This document shows, piece after piece, positions 6,507 through 10,040 of a stretch of DNA of 10,040 nt. The position numbers were made by a program, and so were the translations under genes. The DNA comes from Pseudomonadota bacterium (lineage in GTDB: Bacteria; Pseudomonadota; Gammaproteobacteria; Pseudomonadales; UBA5518): the NCBI GenBank assembly GCA_022705125.1, contig JAKJFB010000038.1, forward strand, positions 2,731 through 12,770. The letters run 5' to 3'. The notes beneath the pieces are model-generated. The model did not search any database, was not told the origin of the DNA, and saw nothing but the letters and a program-made list of their open reading frames with translations. Within the stretch, counting starts at the first letter, position 1. The number at the start of each line of letters is the position of its first letter.

Positions 6507-7750
6507 GGCGCGCCCAGTGCCTCGGCGACGCGCAACGCGCTCGCCACGCCGTCCTCGTGGAAACCGTTGGCCCACCACGCACCGCAGAACCAGGTGCGGC
6601 GCACGCCGTTGATCTCGGCCCAGCGCTGCTGGGCGCGCACGCCCTCGACGCTGAATACCGGGTGGCTGTAGCGGTAGCGCCCGAGGATGCGCGACGGATC
6701 GATGGTGGCGGTGTCGTTCAGCGTCACGCAGAAGGTGTGGCGTGACTCCAGCCGCTGCAGGATGTTCATGTCGTAGCTGAGCACGGGCAGTTCGTCGGCC
6801 CCGGGACGCAGGCGGTAGTTCCAGCTCGACCACGCGCGCGGCGCGCGCGGCAACACGCGGGTATCCGTGTGCAGCGCCACGTCGTTGTCCTGGTAGGGGA
6901 TCGCCGACAGGATGCCGCTCTCCTCTGCGGAGGGGTCGCCGAGCAGCGCGAGCGCCTGGTCGCTGTGGCAGCCGAGCACCACGTGGTCGAAGCGCTCGCT
7001 GAACCCCGCGCGCGTACGCACGCCGACGCCGTCGGCCTCGCGGGTGATGCGCTCGACCGGGTCACCGGTGCGGATCGCACCGGCGAAGCGGCGCGTCAGC
7101 GGCCCGAGGTACTCGCGCGAACCGCCGCGGATGGTGCGCCATTGCGGCTGGTCGGTGACGGTCAGCAGGCCGTGGTTGCGAAAGAAACGCACGAAGAACT
7201 CGACCGGGAACTCCGCCATGCCGCGCGTGCCGGAGGACCAGATCGCCGCGCCCATCGGGACCAGGTACCAGTCGCGGAACTCGCGCGAGTAGCCGTTGCG
7301 CGCCAGGTAGTCGCCGAGCAGCATGCCCTCGGGGATGCGGCCCTGCTCCAGATCGGCAGCGGCGCTACGGTTGAAGCGCAGGATGTCGCGCAACATGCGC
7401 CAGAACGCCGGGCGCAGCAGGTTGCCGCGCTGCGCGAACAGGCTGTTGAGGTTGCTGCCGGCATATTCGATGCCCTCGAGCTCGCTGCTGACGCTGAAGC
7501 TCATCGCGGTAGGCTGCGAGGCGACGCCGAGCTCGTCCATCAGGCGGATGAAGTTCGGGTAGGTGCGTTCGTTGAAGACGATGAAGCCGGTGTCGATGGC
7601 ATGACGCTCCCCGTCGAGGCTGACATCGATGGTAGCAGTGTGGCCGCCGATGCGCTCTTCGCCCTCGAACACGGTCACCTCGTGCCGCCGGCTCAGCAGC
7701 CATGCCGCCGAGAGCCCCGCGATGCCCGCCCCTACGATACCTATCTTCAC
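6500..7750 (-). CDS. FAD-dependent amine-oxidase-like oxidoreductase (NAD(P)-binding Rossmann protein)
   Basis: The 416-residue flavoprotein starts with a dinucleotide-binding motif (MKIGIVGAGIAGL, GxGxxG at 7-12) and the usual acidic end of the second strand (VTVFEGEERIGGH). It closes with the C-terminal FAD-contact motif CGAWWANGFHEDGVASAL (389-406). It resembles the flavin amine oxidase/desaturase group found next to DUF1365 and CFA-like genes. A desaturation or oxidation of a methylated acyl chain, as for UfaD in alphaproteobacterial furan-fatty-acid synthesis, is possible but not shown. I place the start at GTG 7750, which has GGGAG 5 bases upstream and the family-typical M-K-I start. 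The in-frame ATG at 7771 is only 10 bases from the predicted -10 box and has no ribosome binding site. It is the first gene of the leftward operon. Confidence 0.9.
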   Translation of the reverse strand: MKIGIVGAGIAGLSAAWLLSRRHEVTVFEGEERIGGHTATIDVSLDGERHAIDTGFIVFNERTYPNFIRLMDELGVASQPTAMSFSVSSELEGIEYAGSNLNSLFAQRGNLLRPAFWRMLRDILRFNRSAAADLEQGRIPEGMLLGDYLARNGYSREFRDWYLVPMGAAIWSSGTRGMAEFPVEFFVRFFRNHGLLTVTDQPQWRTIRGGSREYLGPLTRRFAGAIRTGDPVERITREADGVGVRTRAGFSERFDHVVLGCHSDQALALLGDPSAEESGILSAIPYQDNDVALHTDTRVLPRAPRAWSSWNYRLRPGADELPVLSYDMNILQRLESRHTFCVTLNDTATIDPSRILGRYRYSHPVFSVEGVRAQQRWAEINGVRRTWFCGAWWANGFHEDGVASALRVAEALGAPW

Positions 7751-7781
7751 CCGAGCTCCCGGCTTGGCCATGTAGCGGTCG

Positions 7782-7811
7782 ATTCTACGCTGGCGGGGCG
7801 GCGGTGGATCA
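7782..7811 (-). promoter_or_regulatory. predicted RpoE/ChrR-type promoter of the leftward operon
   Basis: On the minus strand the -35 element TGATCC (7811-7806) is followed by exactly 18 bases and the -10 element TAGAAT (7787-7782). TGATCC is the conserved -35 of R. sphaeroides sigma-E promoters as I remember them. Transcription would begin near 7775, giving a leader of about 25 bases before the GTG at 7750 with its ribosome binding site in between. The same architecture occurs on the opposite strand in front of the sigma-factor gene. Confidence 0.72.
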
Positions 7812-7832
7812 GCCCCGTAGAGCCGGCGTTAT
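7807..7832 (+). repeat. imperfect direct repeat, copy 1
   Basis: The block starting GATCAGCCCCGTAGAGCC at 7807 is repeated at 7896 as GATCCGCCCCGGTAAAGCC, with AGCCGGCGT shared at the right end of both. Copy 1 carries the minus-strand -35 of the leftward operon at its left edge. Read on the plus strand it resembles a decayed version of the sigma-gene promoter (GGATCA, 17 bases, TTATGG). The two copies are about 89 bp apart. Confidence 0.5.
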
Positions 7833-7870
7833 GGGTCCGGCTCCGTGGGTCCGGCTTCAGCCGGACATAG
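7817..7870 (+). repeat. REP-like hairpin pair in the divergent promoter region
   Basis: Two adjacent hairpins are visible. The first follows GTAG (7817-7820) and pairs GAGCCGG (7820-7826) with CCGGCTC (7837-7843). The second follows GTGG (7845-7848) and is a perfect 8-bp stem with a TC loop, GTCCGGCT (7849-7856) with AGCCGGAC (7859-7866). The second has the same GTRG head, 8-bp stem and TC loop as the elements at 241 and 3053. An overlapping outer pairing, CCGTGGGTC (7843-7851) with GACCCACGG (7885-7893), could enclose it. The unit lies between the two divergent promoters. Confidence 0.6.
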
Positions 7871-7894
7871 TCCACATGCATGCCGACCCACGGG

Positions 7895-7924
7895 TGATCC
7901 GCCCCGGTAAAGCCGGCGTAAAAC
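7895..7924 (+). promoter_or_regulatory. predicted autoregulatory RpoE/ChrR-type promoter of the sigma operon
   Basis: The -35 element TGATCC (7895-7900), an 18-base spacer and the -10 element TAAAAC (7919-7924) mirror the promoter on the other strand. Transcription would begin about 7931, some 30 bases before the ATG at 7961, with GGAGAG at 7948-7953 as ribosome binding site. This predicts that the sigma factor transcribes its own gene, as known for R. sphaeroides rpoE-chrR. The left part of the element is copy 2 of the direct repeat (7896-7920). Confidence 0.68.
7896..7920 (+). repeat. imperfect direct repeat, copy 2
   Basis: This is the second copy of the block at 7807-7832, differing by a few substitutions and one inserted base. 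It contains nearly all of the sigma-gene promoter, so the two halves of the regulatory region seem to have arisen by local duplication or from related REP-flanking sequence (inference). Confidence 0.5.
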
Positions 7925-7960
7925 GGCACATCACCCAGCCATCGAGCGGAGAGAAAGCCG

Positions 7961-8620
7961 ATGTCAGCATCCACGGTCCTGCGCTTCCCGGGGGGGCATG
8001 GTTTACATGCCCGGTCCCAGCCCCGATCATTACCCCCCATGAACATATCCGCAGTTCCGGTGGACCGGGAACCCGACGCATGGACCACGCGCCTGGAGGC
8101 AGTGGCGCGCGAGCGCGACCGGCAGGCCTATGCGGAGCTTTTCCGCCACTTTGCGCCGCTGCTGAAATCCTTTGCGCTCTCCAGCCCCGGCATGTCCTCC
8201 AACGCGCTTGCCGAGGAACTGGTGCAGGAGGTCATGCTCAAGATCTGGAACCGGGCCTCCACCTTCGACGCCGGCAAGGCCAGTGCGACCACCTGGATCT
8301 ACACCCTCGCCCGGAACTGCCGCATCGACCTGCTGCGCAAGAAGTTCAGGGTGCGCGAAGAGGTCGACGTGGACGAGCTGTGGGACCTGGGCACCGAAGA
8401 CGATGTGCTGGAGGACGAGGTCTACCAGAAGCGCATCGAGGTCGATGTGCGCGAGTCGCTCGGCGGGCTGCCGGCCGAACAGCGCCAGATCATCACCAAG
8501 GTCTACATGGAGGGCAAGTCGCACAGCGAAGTGGCCGAGGAGCTCGGGCTGCCGCTGGGGACCGTGAAGTCGCGGGTCCGCCTCGCGATGAGCAAATTGA
8601 AAGTGATGCTGGACCGATGA
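7961..8620 (+). CDS. rpoE: ECF RNA polymerase sigma factor, RpoE/ChrR-controlled type (ECF11-like)
   Basis: The 219-residue sigma factor has a region 2 domain at about 56-130 (AYAELFRHFAPLLKSF, LVQEVMLKIWNRASTFD, ATTWIYTLARNCRIDLLRKK) and a region 4 helix-turn-helix at about 160-216 (LPAEQRQIITKVYMEGKSHS, then LGLPLGTVKSRVRLAMSKLK). Gene order and sequence fit the sigma-E group that responds to singlet oxygen through ChrR. The chosen ATG at 7961 has GGAGAG 7 bases upstream and fits the predicted transcription start. However, the first 26 codons contain rare TTA, TCA and CGA codons and extend beyond the usual family length. An ATG at 8039 would give 193 residues but has no ribosome binding site. 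Its TGA overlaps the ATG of the anti-sigma gene (ATGA), so the two are translationally coupled. Confidence 0.92.
   Translation: MSASTVLRFPGGHGLHARSQPRSLPPMNISAVPVDREPDAWTTRLEAVARERDRQAYAELFRHFAPLLKSFALSSPGMSSNALAEELVQEVMLKIWNRASTFDAGKASATTWIYTLARNCRIDLLRKKFRVREEVDVDELWDLGTEDDVLEDEVYQKRIEVDVRESLGGLPAEQRQIITKVYMEGKSHSEVAEELGLPLGTVKSRVRLAMSKLKVMLDR
7994..8012 (+). other. perfect 7-bp hairpin in the start region of the sigma gene
   Basis: GGGCATG (7994-8000) pairs with CATGCCC (8006-8012) around a 5-base GTTTA loop. It lies between the two candidate start codons (7961 and 8039) in a stretch of atypical codon use. It could be a leader structure if translation starts at 8039, or a protein-binding palindrome; nothing more can be said from sequence. 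Confidence 0.4.
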
Positions 8621-9300
8621 GCGCTGCAACCATGACGCATTACCATCCCGACCAATTCCTGTTGAACGATTACGTGGCCGGCAGCCTGCCGGGCGCGGTG
8701 GCGCTGCCGATCGCGGTGCACCTGGAGTACTGCGCGCAGTGCCGCGAGGAAGTCGCGCAGCTCAGCCGTCTCGGCGCCGAGCTGTTCAGCGAGCTCGATC
8801 CCGTACCCGTGGGCGACGATGCCTTCGCGCGGCTGCTGGATCAACTGGACGGCAAGGGCGCCGTGCCGGTGACGCCGTCAGCGCCGCGGCGCCCGGCGCG
8901 CGAGCGCGATGGCCTGCCGCGTGCGCTGCGCAGCCTGGCGCCCGCGGGCGTGGAGGAGCTCGACTGGAAGCGCATCAGCACCTCGCTGCGCGCCTCGCGC
9001 CTGGGCTTCGGCGACCCGCAGCGCGAGGTCGCGCTGCACCACATCCGCGCCGGCGGCAAGGTGCTGGCACACGGGCACGCCGGCAGCGAGATCACGGTGG
9101 TGCTGCAGGGGAGTTTCTCGGACCAGGACGGCCGTTATGCGCAGGGGGATTTCCTGGTGCGCGGGCCGGGCGACGAGCACCGTCCCGTTGCCGCCGCCGA
9201 CTCCGATTGCCTGTGCCTGGCGGTGCTGGATGCGCCGATCCGCCTCGGCGGGCTGCTCGGGCGCCTCGCGAATCCTTTCCTGCGCATACATCCACGCTGA
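8617..9300 (+). CDS. chrR: ChrR-like zinc-binding anti-sigma factor with cupin domain
   Basis: The 227-residue cytosolic anti-sigma factor has the two-domain plan of ChrR. The N-terminal zinc anti-sigma domain (about 6-80) carries His10 and the HxxxCxxC motif His35-Cys39-Cys42. This binds zinc and holds the sigma factor inactive. The C-terminal cupin domain (about 110-210) has His152, His154 and Glu158 (HGHAGSE) and His188 (DEHRP), matching the second zinc site of R. sphaeroides ChrR. A CxC pair, Cys198/Cys200, matches the Cys pair recalled from that protein. All metal ligands are present, so the sensor should be functional for singlet oxygen or organic hydroperoxides. ATG at 8617 overlaps the sigma stop; an in-frame ATG at 8632 is an alternative. 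Confidence 0.93.
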   Translation: MSAATMTHYHPDQFLLNDYVAGSLPGAVALPIAVHLEYCAQCREEVAQLSRLGAELFSELDPVPVGDDAFARLLDQLDGKGAVPVTPSAPRRPARERDGLPRALRSLAPAGVEELDWKRISTSLRASRLGFGDPQREVALHHIRAGGKVLAHGHAGSEITVVLQGSFSDQDGRYAQGDFLVRGPGDEHRPVAAADSDCLCLAVLDAPIRLGGLLGRLANPFLRIHPR

Positions 9301-9312
9301 GCGGGAGGGGAG

Positions 9313-9990
9313 ATGAGCGACGACGCCCGGACAGACGGCATCGGAATGGAGGAGGACGCCGACGCAGGGCAGTCGCAGCAGGAGCCCGGCGCGGCACCAT
9401 CCAGCGCGCCGCAGCCCGAGCGTCGCGACAGTGACAAACGCCTTGTGCTGATCGTCAGTCACCTGCTGGTCGCCATGCTGGTACTCTCGATGTGGGCGGC
9501 GGCGGATACCTGGCAGGCGGTGACCGGCTTGGCGCTGGCCAGTCTGCTCTCGGTGCTGACGGCGTTCCTCGCCGGCTTCGTGCTCGGCACCCTGGTGCAC
9601 GAGTGGGGGCATTTCCTCGGCGCTCGCCGCGCGGGCGCGAGCTACACCATTCCCGGGAAGCCGGGACTCTTCGTGTTCAATTTCGATTTCGCCCGCAACA
9701 GCGCGAGCCAGTTCCTGACCATGTCCTATGGCGGGCAACTGGGCGGCGCGCTGGCGGTGCTGCTGCTCTGGCTTGCGGTGCCGACGGACACCGCGGGGCG
9801 CGCGATGCTCGTTGCGGCAACCGGCGGCGGGGCAGTCTTCGCGGCGGCGATCGAGTGGCCGGTCATCCGTGCGGTGCGCGCGGGGGGCGAGCCCGCCGCG
9901 CAGCTTGGCAAGATCGATCGCGCAGTACTGAGCAGCAGTGCGCTGAAGGGGCTCGTCGGCACCGCGCTGCTCTGGCTGATCCTGCTCTAG
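9313..9990 (+). CDS. integral membrane protein with HExxH motif, possible M50-like metalloprotease
   Basis: The 225-residue protein has a disordered acidic N-terminus (1-42, rich in Asp, Glu, Gln, Pro) followed by about five hydrophobic segments (around 43-63, 67-95, 135-156, 163-184 and 207-225). HEWGH at 96-100 in GTLVHEWGHFLGARRAGA closely resembles the site-2-protease active-site motif of RseP (HEFGHFWVARRCGV as I recall it), where His and Glu bind zinc and activate water inside the membrane. The second M50 motif (NPxPxxxLDG-like) and a PDZ domain are not visible, so the family assignment is tentative; it could be an inactive or divergent relative. ATG at 9313 has GGGAGG upstream and lies 12 bp after chrR, so it is probably co-transcribed with the sigma and anti-sigma genes. 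A role in stress-linked membrane proteolysis or repair is inference. Confidence 0.8.
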   Translation: MSDDARTDGIGMEEDADAGQSQQEPGAAPSSAPQPERRDSDKRLVLIVSHLLVAMLVLSMWAAADTWQAVTGLALASLLSVLTAFLAGFVLGTLVHEWGHFLGARRAGASYTIPGKPGLFVFNFDFARNSASQFLTMSYGGQLGGALAVLLLWLAVPTDTAGRAMLVAATGGGAVFAAAIEWPVIRAVRAGGEPAAQLGKIDRAVLSSSALKGLVGTALLWLILL

Positions 9991-10040
9991 CGAATGGCGG
10001 CATGTGCCTCGCTCCCGGGGCTTGCTGCGCGGCCGTGGTG

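Noticed and set aside
5625..6671. Plus-strand open frame opposite DUF1365
   Set aside because: Shadow frame in a high-GC region, no ribosome binding site or motif.
7747..8088. Small minus-strand open frame across the divergent intergenic region
   Set aside because: Its codons come from the REP-like repeats and promoters; no motif and no ribosome binding site.
7702..8616. Plus-strand frame running into chrR from far upstream
   Set aside because: Only the part from 8617 has ChrR features; the upstream part is the sigma gene read in another frame.
9991..10040. Possible terminator after the HExxH gene
   Set aside because: No convincing stem followed by a T-run in the 50 bases available.

Overview
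The window comes from a high-GC proteobacterium. Nearly every codon ends in G or C, and tightly packed ATGA/GTGA overlaps join most genes. The gene set and short GTAG-type REP-like palindromes suggest a gammaproteobacterium (a Xanthomonadales/Chromatiales-like lineage is possible), but I cannot name a species. No rRNA, tRNA, CRISPR, insertion sequence or prophage gene is visible.

Layout. Bases 1-244 hold the 3' end of a rightward gene of uncertain family. A REP-like palindrome (241-266) fills the gap to a seven-gene leftward operon that occupies 7750 down to 275. In transcription order it encodes an FAD-dependent amine-oxidase-like protein, a DUF1365 protein, a cyclopropane-fatty-acid-synthase-like SAM methyltransferase, a class I photolyase, a DUF2878 membrane protein, an exported protein of unknown family, and an SRPBCC-SDR fusion. 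A ~210-bp divergent intergenic region (7751-7960) carries promoters and REP-like hairpins. To the right, a three-gene operon (7961-9990) encodes an ECF sigma factor of the RpoE/ChrR type, its zinc-binding ChrR-like anti-sigma factor, and a small membrane protein with an HExxH motif.

How it works together. This is a compact version of the singlet-oxygen / photooxidative-stress regulon known from Rhodobacter sphaeroides. There ChrR releases sigma-E, which reads promoters with a TGATCC-type -35 element and drives photolyase, a CFA-like enzyme and flavoprotein genes. Here I see TGATCC-N18-TAGAAT facing the lipid/photolyase operon and TGATCC-N18-TAAAAC facing the sigma gene, on opposite strands and with identical spacing. 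This predicts autoregulation plus co-induction of the whole block. In alphaproteobacteria the CFA-like enzyme and partner oxidases of this regulon make methylated or furan fatty acids on phospholipids, so the FAD/DUF1365/CFA-like trio is a candidate for an equivalent membrane-lipid pathway. The exported protein, the SRPBCC-SDR fusion and the HExxH membrane protein are the least understood parts.
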